Shown here: positions 43,724 to 54,920 of the stretch, in pieces
Position numbering within the stretch: the first letter of the stretch is position 1
Layout of the letters: each line of letters begins with the position of its first letter
Source: Adiantum capillus-veneris
Taxonomy: Eukaryota; Streptophyta; Polypodiopsida; Polypodiales; Pteridaceae
DNA length: 64,000 bases
Reading direction: 5' to 3'
Assembly (NCBI GenBank): GCA_014529385.2
Contig: CM043945.1
Coordinates: 141,088,241-141,152,240, forward strand
Made by a program: the position numbers and the translations under genes
The notes under the pieces: model-generated
The model's database searches: none
Told to the model about the DNA's origin: nothing
Seen by the model: the letters and a program-made list of their open reading frames with translations, nothing else

Positions 43724-46477
43724 CCCGATTTCCTAAAAAAAGATCGGTTCACGCATGGCTTATGGCAGCTTCTCAAGGAGAAGGTAAAAGGTAGATTCCT
43801 GGCTACGTACGAGTTAGCCGTTGAGATTGCTTGCCTTAAGGACCAGAAGCTGCGAATGAAAGCCAAAGAAACCGAGTCAACAAAAACAACAACATCACGT
43901 CGACCAGCAACTACGACAACCACCATAACACCACCACCGGCTCTTGGGGTAAGAGATGACCAACAAGATATGTTGGCCCATATTACAGACCAACTGCAGA
44001 ATTTGTCTGTCCACTTAATACAGCAAGGGAGGAGTCAAGAAAGAGATCAAGACCCTGGAAGAGCACGACGAAAAAACAGGGAGTATCATTGCTACAACTG
44101 CGGAGAAGATGGTCACGGTATGTACTACTGTCCCAAACCACGACAAAACTATAATAGAGGAGGTAGGAGAAACCAATTGTCACCCCCTAGAGAAAGAACA
44201 CCCCCACCCCGAGCACCACCCCCACCAACACGAATTCTACGTCCACCCCAGACACCACTACAAGCATCCTTCCCACCTCTTCCACCAGCCCCACCACCTG
44301 ATCACCCTGTAAACATCATAAGGCTAGAAGAGAAAGGAAAAGCCGTAGTAGTGGATCCACCCAGAGCAAAGGAGAGGGACCAGGGTAAGGAGAAGGTAAC
44401 CTTTTTAGAACCACTTGAAGCCATGACTCTGAAAAGAGTTAGGAGGGAGAAAGCTACACAATCAGATGATGAGAAAAGCATGAGAGGAGAAACTAGCAAG
44501 AGGCCATCCAGGCCACGACGGAAATTGGGCATCACCGACTTCCAGCTAGGGGAAAGTTCTAAGCCCTATGATCTAACATTGGATGTGGCAGAGAAAGGAC
44601 CGAAGATTACATGGCCACAGCTGCTACATCTTTCACCAAAAGTAAGGCGACAATGGTCTAAAATGGTAAGTACAAGACGCTCCAAAACAAAGGTAGCCGG
44701 AGCAATTTCGGGATGCAACATGGATGACATCCTTTCAATTGTCGATGTAAACATAAAAGGAAAGAGGGTTGGAAACACCTACATTGATGGAGGTGCACAA
44801 ATCTGTGTAATGAGCGAAGCTATGATGCTTCGATTAGGGCTCGAGGTTGACAGGCCTTCTCCATGCAAGGCAAAGATGGAAAACAACGCAAAAGTAAAGT
44901 GTGTGGGTGTGGTAAGTGCCGTGAAAATCAAAGCTTTCAACACTGAGGTAGAGGTAGATGTTTTTGTAATGCCTACTAAGGGGGAGGGCTATCCAGTAAT
45001 TTTGGGAAGGCCATGGTTGATGGCCATGAAGGCAAAACAGGACTGGGGTACTGGCCTTCTACGCATGACCGGTAAGAAAGGGGAGACAATCTACTACGAC
45101 ATGAGGATTGGCAAGCAGAAGCAAATGAATCTGGAAACATCGGCAGATGAAACCACTAGCAAATCTTCCAGTTCTGAGGAGGAGACCACATCCACCGACG
45201 AAAGTGACAGTTCCATTGATGTGATGGGTATCATTATGAAGGATCCACAAAGGGTAAGCGCAACTGGTGATCCATCACCAAAAGGGCAACCAAATAAAGA
45301 AAAGAGCAAATCACCTGGCCTAGGAGGAAGTAGGTTGAAGGGTATGTTGTCTACGGAATTAACACTTGAGGAGAAAGATAGTTTTTTGCAAATGTTGATG
45401 GGATTTCCTAACCTGTTCATTGACAACTATGAAAGAATCACAGGCATTACAGTGGTGGAACATCATATTAAGCTGAAGGAAGGGGTAAAACCAGTTGTGC
45501 AAAAGCTACGACGACTGGGGGTCATACAAGAAAAGGCACTCTTGGCCGAGGTAAGGAAACTGCTGGAGGCAGGATTCATCTATCCTGTAGAAAACTCAGA
45601 ATGGGTGTCACCCGTAGTGGTGACGCCTAAAAAGAATGGTAAGTGGAGGGTCTGTGTTGACTACAAACCAATAAATACAGCTACAAAGAGAGACCACTTT
45701 CCTCTCCCTTTCTTGGATGAAATTCTGAATGAAGTAGCGGGTTTTGAATGCTATACCGTCTGTAATGGTTATTCTGGATACTTTAAAATACGCATAGCCT
45801 TGGAAGATCAGCTAAAAACCACTTTTATCACGCCATGGGGTTGTTTTGCATATAGGGTTATGCCATTTGGTCTCACAAATGCACTTTCCACATTCCAAAG
45901 ATATGTCACATATGTTTTTCAACCGTTCTTTGGAACATCCATAAGAGTGTTCATTGATGATTTTTGTGTATATAGCTCTCGTATTTCACATTTAGAAAAG
46001 GTAATTGAAGGTTTGTCCAGGTTGCACAGCCTAGGTTGTCAATTAAATGTGGATAAATGCCACATTGGGGAGAGTAAAGTCATTCTACTAGGCCATGAAA
46101 TTTCAGCAAAAGGTATCAACGCCGACCCAAGAAAGGTGTCCGCACTCATAGCCCTACCTTCAACAACGACCGCATGTCAACTGGTCTCTTTTCTACAGAA
46201 GGTGAGGTACTTAAGTAGATTCATACATCTACTATCACAACTTGTTCTACCACTGCAACAACTCACTCAAAGATCAACTTTCACTTGGGAGGAGGAAAGT
46301 GAACATCACTACAACAAGATAAAGGAGGTCTTAGCCACTCTGCCAACTATCTCACCACCTAAGTGGGATGAAAAATTCTATGTCACCTCAAGTGTTGGTG
46401 ATGACTCATTGGGGGCTGTGCCACTCCAAAAGGATACGACGACATCTTTCATGAGGCCAATCTACTTCTCTAGTTGA
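43724..46477 (+). pseudogene. Element B gag (partial), protease, RT and part of RNase H
   Basis: The frame is open from 43658, but gag sequence starts at about 43724 ('APDFLKKDRFTHGLWQLLK'). It then holds the knuckle 'CYNCGEDGHGMYYC', retropepsin ('YIDGGAQICVMSEAMMLRLG') and RT. RT has 'VVVTPKKNGKWRVCVDYKPI', motif C 'VFIDDFCVYSS' intact, but motif A reads 'YTVCNGYSGYFKI': the catalytic Asp is Asn (codon 45764-45766). RNase H begins ('YVTSSVGDDSLGAVPLQKD') and is cut by TGA at 46475-46477, where D has CGA, a CpG-type C-to-T change. About 939 residues are open, unusually long for a decayed copy. Confidence 0.9.
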
Positions 46478-47573
46478 ATGATGACAGCAGGAGAGAAAGG
46501 TTTCACCCATGTGAAACACTTAGTCCTAGCTCTTAGATTTGCAACTACAAAGTTTAGGTCATATTTGCTGCCTAAGCAATTTGTGATTCTAACCACGGAT
46601 GAAATATTTCCCTATGTTGTACAACACATGGATGTGTCTGCTAGAATTACTAAATGGCTAGTTCGTCTGCAAGAGTTTGACTACACGGTACAGGTATAAA
46701 GCACGACAAGGGCAAGTTTGGGGGGACGCATGACCTACCAAGTCTTTGAAAGGAAGGAGAAGCAATCTAAGGAAGGAGAAGTCCGATTACCTCCAATACC
46801 ACCGATGGTAGAAGGAGCATACTCTCTCTACTTTGATGGAGCCTACAAGCGAGCGTCCGACAAAGCAGTTGCAGGCATATTGGTCTTTGATGACAAAGGT
46901 ATTTTCGTTGGGCCAATTGTTAGATTCACATTCTAACAATGAAGCTGAGTATGCAGCACTAACCAAGGGTCTACAATGGTGCGTCTCACAAGGTGTACAA
47001 CGCCTTAATGTATTTGGGGATGCTCTATTTCTGGTAAGGCAAGTAAATGGAGCATGGACATGCAAGAATCCTAGTTGAAGGACTCACTTAAGTGGTGTAA
47101 AAACCTTGTTGGGTAAGTTTGAAGAAGTTCAAATACACCATATCCCAAGGGCTCAAAACCAAGAATCAGATGCCCTAGCAAGTGAAAGACTACAGGAAGT
47201 GTTTGTTGGAGCAATAAAGCTAAAGCTCCCTCTATTTCAAGGCAGTGATTCCTTGCCTGACATCATGCATTTTTTGGAAACAGGAGAATGCCCATCAGAT
47301 TTAACAAAGGGACAAAAGCAATGGATGATGCGGAAGGCCACAAGGTATCGACTCATCAATGATGGTTTGTACTGTAAGGATAAGGACCAAATACTCAGGA
47401 AGGTCCCTCTCTCTCAGGAAATCACGGGAGTAATTGCTAGTTGTCACGATGGGGTTTGTGGTGGTCACTTTGCCCTAGACATAACAAGTAGGAAAATCTT
47501 GTGGGCATGCTTCATATGGCCTAGCCTCAACCGTGATCTACACGTGTCAGTTGTGTCAAAAGGCCGGCACTAG
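46478..47573 (+). pseudogene. Element B RNase H, second RNase H and integrase finger
   Basis: Continues RNase H in frame ('FVILTTDEIFPYVVQHMDV') to a TAA at 46697-46699 (GAA in D). The second RNase H follows ('YSLYFDGAYKRASDKAVAG'). Loss of one copy of the 8-bp repeat GACAAAGG near 46892 shifts the frame, and it resumes as 'SNNEAEYAALTKGLQWCV' and 'FGDALFLVRQVNGAW'. A TGA at 47076-47078 (TTA in D) is next. Then come 'IHHIPRAQNQESDALAS' (last catalytic Asp of the second RNase H) and the integrase finger histidines ('CHDGVCGGHF'). A shift near 47540 ends the frame. Confidence 0.87.
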
Positions 47574-48576
47574 GTCACTTATGCCTGAACCACAGACACC
47601 TATTCTCTCATATGGCCCATTTGAAAAAGGGGGTATCGATGCCATTGGGCCATTACCTAGGGCCAACTCAGGAAAATTCTACATTATCATGGGGGTCGAC
47701 TACATGACTATATGGGCAGAGGCTACAACCACCACTAGAATCACAGCGGTAGAGGTAGCTAAATTTATCTACGAGCACATATGCTGTAGGTTTGGCACAC
47801 CTTTAGAGATCATCTCTGATAGAGGGCCAGGTTTCAGAGCAGACTTGGTAGGAGAATTAATGCAGAAACTGGGAATTACAAGGAGGCACTCTTCACCATA
47901 TTACCCTCAATGTAATGGCCTAGTTGAAAAGGTAAATGGAATGGTTTCTAAAATTATTACCAAGCAGGTAAACAATCATCCTGGAGACTGGGATAAGTAT
48001 CTACTACCAGCTTTATTGGCCTACAGAACTTCATTTCGTACATCCTTCGGATTCACACCGTATCATCTAGTATTTGGTAAGGAAGCAATCTTGCCCATTG
48101 AAGTGCAACTACAAAGTCTCAGAGTAATGGCAAGCCAGCTTCAACAGCCCAACATGCATTTGAGAGATCACATCATCAACTTGGAAAGACTGCAGCTGGA
48201 CAGAGAAGAAGCAATAAATTATTATGCAGCACAAGCAGAGCATAGACGGCTTAGCTTTAACGAGCATCTCCGGAAAAAAGAATTGCAGAAAGGAATGTTG
48301 GTGCTCCGCTACGACAATCGCTTCGACACGCGCAAGGATAAGAAACTCTTGCTCCGATGGGAAGGCCCTTTTATCATCAGGAAAAAGTATGCGAATGGAA
48401 GCTACCAGCTTATGGAGGCTGATGGAAAACTTCATAAAACCAGGGTAAATGGTTGGCGACTTAAACCTTATTTTCTTCGATTTGACCAGGCTCCACCAAT
48501 TGACATTCCAGATGAGGACACACCATCAGCCGCCACCTCCGAAGATACTGATCAAACAGATGAGCTAGAGACATGA
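47533..48576 (+). pseudogene. Element B integrase core and C-terminus
   Basis: An open frame of 347 residues. It starts with the finger cysteines ('CQLCQKAGTRS'), then the DDE core: GIDAIGP, ISDRGPGF and LVEKVNG, all three acidic residues intact. The C-terminal part includes 'LVLRYDNRFDTRKDKKLLL', 'RWEGPFIIRKKYANGSYQL' and a short acidic end. It would insert cDNA if supplied whole, but it lacks the finger histidines in the same frame. The stop TGA overlaps the stem-loop at 48566-48585; the polypurine tract follows. Confidence 0.9.
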
Positions 48577-48604
48577 ATGCCTCTAGCCAAAAGGAGAGGG
48601 CTAA
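48566..48604 (+). promoter_or_regulatory. Element B stem-loop and polypurine tract
   Basis: TAGAGACAT/ATGCCTCTA (48566-48574, 48577-48585) forms a 9-bp stem with one A-C mismatch and a GA loop, and includes the integrase stop codon in ACATGAATG. It is followed by the tract AAAAGGAGAGGGCTAA (48589-48604) directly before the LTR. The end GAGGGCTAA matches that of element A. Confidence 0.75.
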
Positions 48605-49248
48605 TGATGGGGGCTTTCAACAAGCCAAGCTCCCATACCCCTCTTCTCTCGTCCCCACCCCATGAAAACCCCCTCTTAGGGAGGGAGTGATAAAACGCAT
48701 TGGAAAAAGTAAGAAAAAAATAAAGTATGATTATGTAAATATATAAGAAAGGTAAAATAGGCCACCTCATGCCTGCGGGGTAGCCCATCCCCACCTTGCC
48801 TCTTTTTTCTTCATTGTTGCCCCGCCCGGTGTCCCTTTTCCTCTCCTCCACTCAAAAGGTCAACCCCCTCTCTCTTCCCCTTGTCCTTTCTCCTTTCTCT
48901 CTTCCCTCAAGCTACCCCACCTCTCACCAATAATGCATTATAACTCACCAATAATGCACCCTAACTCACATGCAACTTACCCTATCTTCCAAAATAGTAT
49001 ACCCCCATCCTCACTCTCTCTCTCTCTCTCTCTCTCACTTGATCTCATTCCCTTTCCTCTTCATCATTACTCCCAAGCATCCATCTCTCTTGGATGAAAA
49101 CTTTGTTATGGTGGTGTGTTGTTGCGTCCTAGCCGCTGAAGCTAGGTGGTGCCCCTTGTTTGCTTTACCATGACAGGCTCGAGGCGCACCATTCGGTCCC
49201 CGGTGTTTTAGAGGCTGTCGGGGTTCGGGGTTCGCTTTGCTCCCATCA
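48605..49248 (+). repeat. Element B 3' LTR with internal deletion
   Basis: Starts TGATGGGGGCTTTC and ends TTGCTCCCATCA; 644 bp against 1554 bp in the solo LTR. About 900 bp are missing between 'aatagtatacccc' and 'cactctctctct', where both sides are C/T-rich, so microhomology or slippage is a likely cause. The TATA-like region is in the deleted part. Confidence 0.88.
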
Positions 49249-49798
49249 GTAACATTGTTGGCTTCCCACAATAGACTCCAAGCCTAGGGTTGTTAGTGGG
49301 TATACTCTTTAAAAGTTTAGTGTCTATCAAATCATATCCCTCTAACTCTAGCACGTGTGATCCTTCCTTTACAACTTTGTTTGGAACTAGAGTGTCAACT
49401 TTCAAACCCTATCTATCTACCAAGTTATTTCATCCCATTTTGATCCATGTTGAAAATATCTTCTTTGTTTGTCATGATCTCCTCTTGAAATTCAACAGTA
49501 TGGTTGTCTACCTTATGAAAAATTCCTCGTTAAAATCCAAATAAAATAGGGCATTGTACTTGCTAGTCTTAAAGAAGGTCAGAATGTGCTTGAAATTGAG
49601 TGAGGACCTTGTTTTCGATTGAGTAAAAAAAGAAGACATATTAGAACTTGAGTCGGAGTAAGTGTCTGATCATGACACCTCTTCCTCTATAGTCTCTAAA
49701 AGTCTCCCTTGGTTTATGCTCTCTTTCGTGGATGCTCTACTCCTATTTTCTCCCAATGTGCGCAGATTTCCCAACACTCTACCGGATCTTAAGTTCAT
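49249..49798 (-). pseudogene. Element F gag N-terminal part
   Basis: Minus-strand Gag start of element F: 'MNLRSGRVLGNLRTLGENRS' from the Met at 49798, then 'STKESINQGRLLETIEEEV' (compare 'SKEDSVNQGIVQPLETILEE' in T at 17600). Further on comes 'VKEGSHVLELEGYDLIDTKL' up to 'GVYCGKPTM' at the edge of element B. It is broken by several stops. This region fixes F's orientation and its relation to T. Confidence 0.7.
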
Positions 49799-50158
49799 AT
49801 ATGGACTCAAATAACTTAGTTGAACATATAATTCAAACCTGGAAAAATGCCTTTCATTTTGTGTCTAGTCCTTTTTTCCTACCAATATGCGATTTCCTGC
49901 ACATCAACACTTCAAACCATATGTGATTCCACAATTGTCAATCTTAAGTCATAAACTACATAACAATCGTTGCTACCAATTACCGGATACACTACTCATA
50001 CATATACATATTAAAAGAAATCAAAGTGCAAGGGAATGATTTTTGGGTCTGTAGTGAAAATTATCGTTGAAATGTGCCCTTCTTTCTCAAATTAACAAAG
50101 CCAACACAACTTCCTTGTGCAAGATTCATCTTGATTCAACACTGCAACTCTTTTTCTT
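49799..50158. other. No gene recognised (possible F leader)
   Basis: AT-rich sequence right of the F gag start. It could be the leader of F, but no primer-binding site or LTR end was recognised before the first MITE. Confidence 0.4.
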
Positions 50159-50416
50159 GGGGGGGGGGGGGGTACTTAGAAGAAATCACCTATATCACGT
50201 GCATTCAAAGGGTATTAAGAAAACCCCTAGTATACTTACATGTCCTAGAGTAGTAAAACAACCCCTTTTCCTTAAGAAACTTATGGTTTTTTTCCCAAAA
50301 TAAAATAAAACCCCCCTTTTGTTAATGTAATTCTGGTTATTTTTTTAATAGTTAAAAAACCTTATGTTGAAATCACGTGCTATATTAACATATCGATGGG
50401 TGAACCCCCCCCCCCG
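50159..50416. mobile_element. MITE copy 1
   Basis: 258 bp with terminal inverted repeats. The left end is G14 then a degraded TTCAC-like stretch and 'atatcacgtgcattcaa'; the right end is 'ttgaaatcacgtg', 'gggtgaac' and C11. It has no coding capacity. It aligns along its length with copies 2-4. No clear target duplication was seen at this copy; homopolymer growth blurs the edges. Confidence 0.75.
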
Positions 50417-50629
50417 CCTAAAGCTCTTTTCCACGAATATCATGGAAACATCACCTCGAACTATGCACCTTCTTATTGGTCTATTGTATAAATTGTACAT
50501 GAGTGGAGGATACTGAATGCTTGGATAATCATTTTTATGACCTTTTTTATTAGTAATGTATGTGCTACCTTTTGTATCAAATATCATTAATGCTCATGTA
50601 ACATTCCAAACTTAAACACATAGCCACAT

Positions 50630-50876
50630 CCTCGGGGGGTTCACTATGTGTAAAACTACCATATCACGTGCGTTCAAGACATGTTTGTAAAACCCCTTAT
50701 TTATGAATATTGTTAGGAATATAATGTACCCTTTTCTTTTAAAATCTGTAAGTTTTTTTCACATTTGAAAAAATAATGCCCTTCTATATATATATTTATG
50801 TAAGTTTCAAGAACTTTAAATACCCTTTTGTTGAACTCACGTGATAGGTTACATTTTTATTAGGTGACCTCCCCAG
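50630..50876. mobile_element. MITE copy 2
   Basis: 247 bp. The left terminus CCTCGGGGGGTTCACTA and 'atatcacgtgcgttcaa' are mirrored by 'ttgaactcacgtgata' and GGTGACCTCCCCAG, giving imperfect inverted repeats of about 44 bp. Flanks AGCCACAT (50622-50629) and GGCCACAT (50877-50884) form a 7-8 bp duplication, which suggests a hAT-type element. No open frame. Confidence 0.85.
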
Positions 50877-50879
50877 GGC

Positions 50880-51061
50880 CACATCTATATACTTCATTAG
50901 TAAGGTTAGACTCATGTCCAGGTGGCTCTTTCTCCATGCACCCACATAGTGTGAGTCTTGATGCATGTAGCCACAGGAGCAAGCCTGCCCAAGAAACCTA
51001 GCCAACACTTTGGGATAGCAGTCCAGCTGGCAGATACAAAAAAAATAAAAATAAAAAAATA

Positions 51062-51110
<49 letters not shown>

Positions 51111-51532
51111 ATCTCATGTCCACTCAGCAACACACTTGCCTCCTCCACTTGCGGGTTGACTCCTTGACTTCCTGAGACTCTTCAACCTCACTTTGAGTAG
51201 CGGATGACAAACCTTGAGCTGCAGGCAAACTCCCTCAACCTCAGTACTCAGATCTCTTTCTTTATTTATACACTCCTTGCACAATCTCTCTAAACACCTG
51301 TGGTTGAGGCACATTTAAGGGCTAAGACTTTTATAATCTAGGTCCCTCATGATCCAACATCTTCCTTTGTCATCGTCATCACCAACATATCCATTCTCTA
51401 TATGATTCTCTCTGTGAGTCAGCCTATGATGGCTATCCCATCTCTTATATGGCTACGATCCCTTGTATATTCATCCTCTCTATCATGTTGCCTTGTTCTT
51501 TCATACCCTCCCTCATGTTGATTGTGTCTACT
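50880..51532. other. No gene recognised; AT/GA microsatellite
   Basis: Between MITE copies 2 and 3. It contains (AT)n then (GA)n at 51061-51107. The rest is unrecognised. Confidence 0.5.
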
Positions 51533-51779
51533 CTCTGGGAGGTCACTATTTATAAATTTTGTATCTTGCCTGCGTTTAAGGACTATTTATAAGAAAACTC
51601 TTTATTCGTGATTTTTTGACAAATATAATACACCCTTTTCCTATTCAATCTGTAATTTTTTTCCAATTCCATTTTATGGTACCCTTATGTATTTAGAAAT
51701 GTGAGAAAAAATGAAATTTAATAACCCGTTCTGCTGCACTCACATAATAGTTACATAATTATTATGTGACCACCCCGAG
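51533..51779. mobile_element. MITE copy 3
   Basis: 247 bp, the same length as copy 2. Left end CTCTGGGAGGTCACTA, right end TATGTGACCACCCCGAG. Flanks TGTCTACT (51525-51532) and GGTCTACT (51780-51787) share seven of eight bases. More diverged internally: the CACGTG cores are lost. Confidence 0.82.
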
Positions 51780-51787
51780 GGTCTACT

Positions 51788-53215
51788 ATGAGCTCCATCA
51801 TTGTGGCGATCATTTGAGCAAGATGCAAGGTTTTGCTAGGCATGCTGACTAATTTTAGCGATTGCCAATATTGAATTAAAAAATATGCAACCAAGGAATC
51901 TATGAGCTTGCATACAACTATCCAGGATCATCTGCATCTACCAAGGCATGTTCGCCACTTGCTGGACCTTATTAACTTTCCTTGCATGTCACTCACAATA
52001 GGCTATGCTTCAAGTAAACTTCTGAAGATCAGGGTTGGCATAGATCCTTTATAAGGCTGAATGTGGCAGTTAGTGCACAAAATCGTTAGCAACGTGTATA
52101 AAGAGAGTGCAATAGAGTTCCTCGAGAAGTTTTTGCATATGTTTTTTTTCCAGTTGATCGGGTTAGACTTTTGGTTATGCATTCAATAAGATTACATGGC
52201 TGGCTTCTAGCTGACTTCTTTGAACAATTGCTGAAGTATCTTTACATCTTTTGAGTTGGTTCTGCGACCAAAACTTGAAATAAAGGACTTGGTAGCCATT
52301 CCGTGTGCAGACAGAGTAAGGCATACTTGAGCTTGACAGGGTTCCTCAAAGAGATCTTAATGGTCAAGCTGTGTGCGTCATTAACTAGAGCACTTGAGTC
52401 TAGTGGGGTTCACTAAACAAGCTATCCATGATTGAATGCTTTAAAGATATGACTGATGTGGTTCAAAGAATTTTGATGGACAGCTACCTAATCATTAAGC
52501 TAGAACATTGATGATAGTGTATAAGCTTTATTTCATTTTTCATATGTTTACCAGTTAATTGAGTCTGATGATGTTAAGGAGCTCAAGGTACGTGTAGCAG
52601 ATGCAGATTGAAGTATTGTTGGCATAGACCGAAGGCTATGCAGGTTCAGAAGGGGTGGATGTCATGCAGCTCCTCTCCCATGCTAAGAAAGATGCTAGAA
52701 AAATGCACATCAAGCTTATTTGAAGCTTACATGTTTATTGAGTAGTGATTGGGCTTGTTAACAGGCCAAGTTTAATGATCAGTGTATGCCAGATGCGGCT
52801 TTAAAGGGCCAACTGATGCCTTAATGATTCCAAAAAGAGCTATGCTTGATGTGAGCGTAGATATGATATTATGATCTAGAACTGTAGTGCTTAAAGTGCT
52901 CTATCGGCCTGTCTTTACGGCTCGTTGATTGGAGCTACGGGTTGAAGTTATGGCAGTTTGAAGTTTAAGTCGATTGAAGACTCGTACCGGATTGGGCGAC
53001 TGCAGCTAGGTTGACAGAATTGAATTGAATTCATGGGCTTGAAGTGATCACTTTGTGGAGCACGTCGGTCTTTTTAGATCAGTGATCGGAGTCTCGATCG
53101 CCAAGATATTGGCCAATAAAGATTCAATGGGGGACGACTCCGTACGAGTCCAGTCTGCTCCACCGGTGTGCCATTTTGGAATTTTGAGCAGCGACCAGGG
53201 TTTTGAACGCAGTAG
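51788..53215. other. No gene recognised
   Basis: Unique-looking sequence with no long frame. At 52636-52674 there is a short similarity to 12255-12295. Weak PPR-like coding begins after 53200. Confidence 0.4.
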
Positions 53216-53290
53216 AATAAGTGCTCGAGGTAACAGTGCTTTGGTTGATATGTATGCTGGATGTGATGCACTTTAGAGAGCACAATAAAT
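53216..53290 (+). pseudogene. Possible PPR-protein remnant
   Basis: The plus strand reads 'ARGNSALVDMYAGCDAL', followed by a stop and 'RAQ'. This resembles the plant pentatricopeptide (PLS-type) signature 'GNALVDMYAKCGD'. Only about 20 residues fit, with no adjoining repeats recognised, so it would be a small decayed piece of a host organelle RNA-processing gene, or chance. Confidence 0.3.
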
Positions 53291-54893
53291 ACTTTAGTGG
53301 AATCTCTTTTAAGGTCGTCTCTTGATACGGGCAACAGATTTCATGATGAGGTTGCTCGATGGGGGCTGCTAGGGAAAGATGTTATGCTTACCAATGCCTT
53401 GCCCGATATTGTAACAGAGTGGCGCCTTTATGAAACCATCATTTGCATGCCAAATGTGGAGCCTTACAGAGGAAGCCGGCCGCCAATAGGCCGCCCAACT
53501 TAACCCATGAAGGCCGCCTAATTGTTTTGCTTGGCAATACTTTGGCCGCTATGCATGTCGAATGTGGTGCCCTCATAAAATTTGCTAGACCGCCCTAAGG
53601 CAACCAAGTGGCAAGGCCGCCCAAGATCTTAAATCAAGGGGCAACGAGCAGGTAGTGTGAGGGAGGAAGAGAGATGCGCAGGCTGCGTGGGTGCTCCAAT
53701 GAGTGCAATGGAGAGACTAGAGTTGCTCATCTAGCATGGGCGATGCCGTTTGGAGCCGCTCGCGACGCATTTCGCGCAGGTCAAAAGTCGCCACTACCAC
53801 GTCATCGGTGCCGTTCCCACAACGACGTTGTCGTCGTTTCAAAAAAAGGAAGTGAGGCTATTAAAAGTAGGGGCCTCCAAGCGAAGAAAAGGGGGGGACA
53901 ACACGTGCCAAAGGAAGAAAAGGGAAGGCAGGGGAACCGGAGTGCTTGGCTCTCACTCTCTTCGCTCTTGTCGTGAGCTTGCAAACAAGCAAAGCTTTCT
54001 CTCTCTCGCTCTCATCCTTGGCTAACAAAGGAGGAAGGGAGAAGAGGGAAGCGGAAAAAGGAGTTGAACGAGGGCAAGCTTGGCAAAGGGAACATAAGAA
54101 AACGAAGGTAGGGCTATGAAGGAGGAGCAGAGATAACGAGGGTAAGGAAGGCAAGAAGGTGGAGGGCTTGGAGCTAGGAGCGGGAAGCAAGCTGTCACTC
54201 TCGAGCTTGAACAAAGGAAAGGACCAAAGATCTTTCTTTCTCTCTCTCTCGAACTTGCTCTCGGACATAAGCAAGAAAGCTAAAGGCGCTCTCGCTCTCT
54301 CATGCTTGAGAAGGAGAGGATGTCGGAGCGTTGCATGAAGCTGGCATGATCTCGGAAGAGGAAAGCAAGTGTATCGACCAAGCAAGGGATAAAGTTCCGG
54401 CTAGCAATTGAAGAGCAGTTGAAGGTTAAAGCCTCTGAGCGGAAATTAAGCCAGTGCAAAGCATAAGGAGCAGAAAGCTGCAGAATAATTGACAGTAACT
54501 GAAGCATGAAAAATGAGGCATCGAACAGAATTGAAGCTTGCTGAATCTAAGGGAACTCAAAACAGATAAAGCGACATGAGGGAGTTTTCATCACCGTCAT
54601 CAGCTAATGTTTGATTAATCATTCTGTTAAACTCGGTGTCGTTAACGGCCCGATTAATTCTGTAAAGCGGGAACTTAAATTCCTAGTTAGGAGATGATCC
54701 AAGTGACGGCATTGTTAATAGCCTGCCTTGGCTAAATATTTAGTTGTACTCAAACATATTAATCAATTAATTGATGATTACGGCGATTGACAGAGTCAGT
54801 TGCATCAATTGTTCTTGTTCTCTCTCTTTCTCACCTCCCACAACGAGAGGCCGGTGCCTGCCCAGCTCACGTAGCGAACACATATCCCCCGAC
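53291..54893. other. No gene recognised; purine/pyrimidine-rich zone
   Basis: From about 53640 to 54400 the sequence is unusually purine-rich on the plus strand (many GAAAG, GGAAG, AAGG), with CT-rich patches near 54000 and 54235. Frames here are low-complexity. No repeat match to other parts of the window was found, except that it abuts G1 at 54894. Confidence 0.45.
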
Positions 54894-54900
54894 ACCGCTA

Positions 54901-54920
54901 GTTGAGCATTTATGCTCAAC
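54901..54920 (-). promoter_or_regulatory. G1 stem-loop downstream of gag
   Basis: A perfect 9-bp stem GTTGAGCAT/ATGCTCAAC with a 2-base loop. It is followed on the element strand by CTAGCGG, matching the E and G2 arrangement. The LTR that should follow is missing: sequence changes at 54894. Confidence 0.65.

Larger units (their letters stand above)
43330..49248 (+). mobile_element. Element B: Tat-like Ty3 element with deleted 5' end
   Basis: Plus-strand element starting in a truncated LTR (43330-43718) fused directly to mid-gag, then gag-protease-RT-RNase H-second RNase H-integrase, polypurine tract and a shortened 3' LTR (48605-49248). It sits in the F gag. Flanks are GTGA (43326-43329) and GTAA (49249-49252), a probable 4-bp duplication with one change. 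It is the most complete pol of the family in the window but has several disabling changes. Confidence 0.88.

Noticed and set aside
53861-54385. 174-residue minus-strand frame
   Set aside because: Low-complexity Leu/Ser/Pro translation of a purine/pyrimidine-biased stretch; no domain and no family copy.
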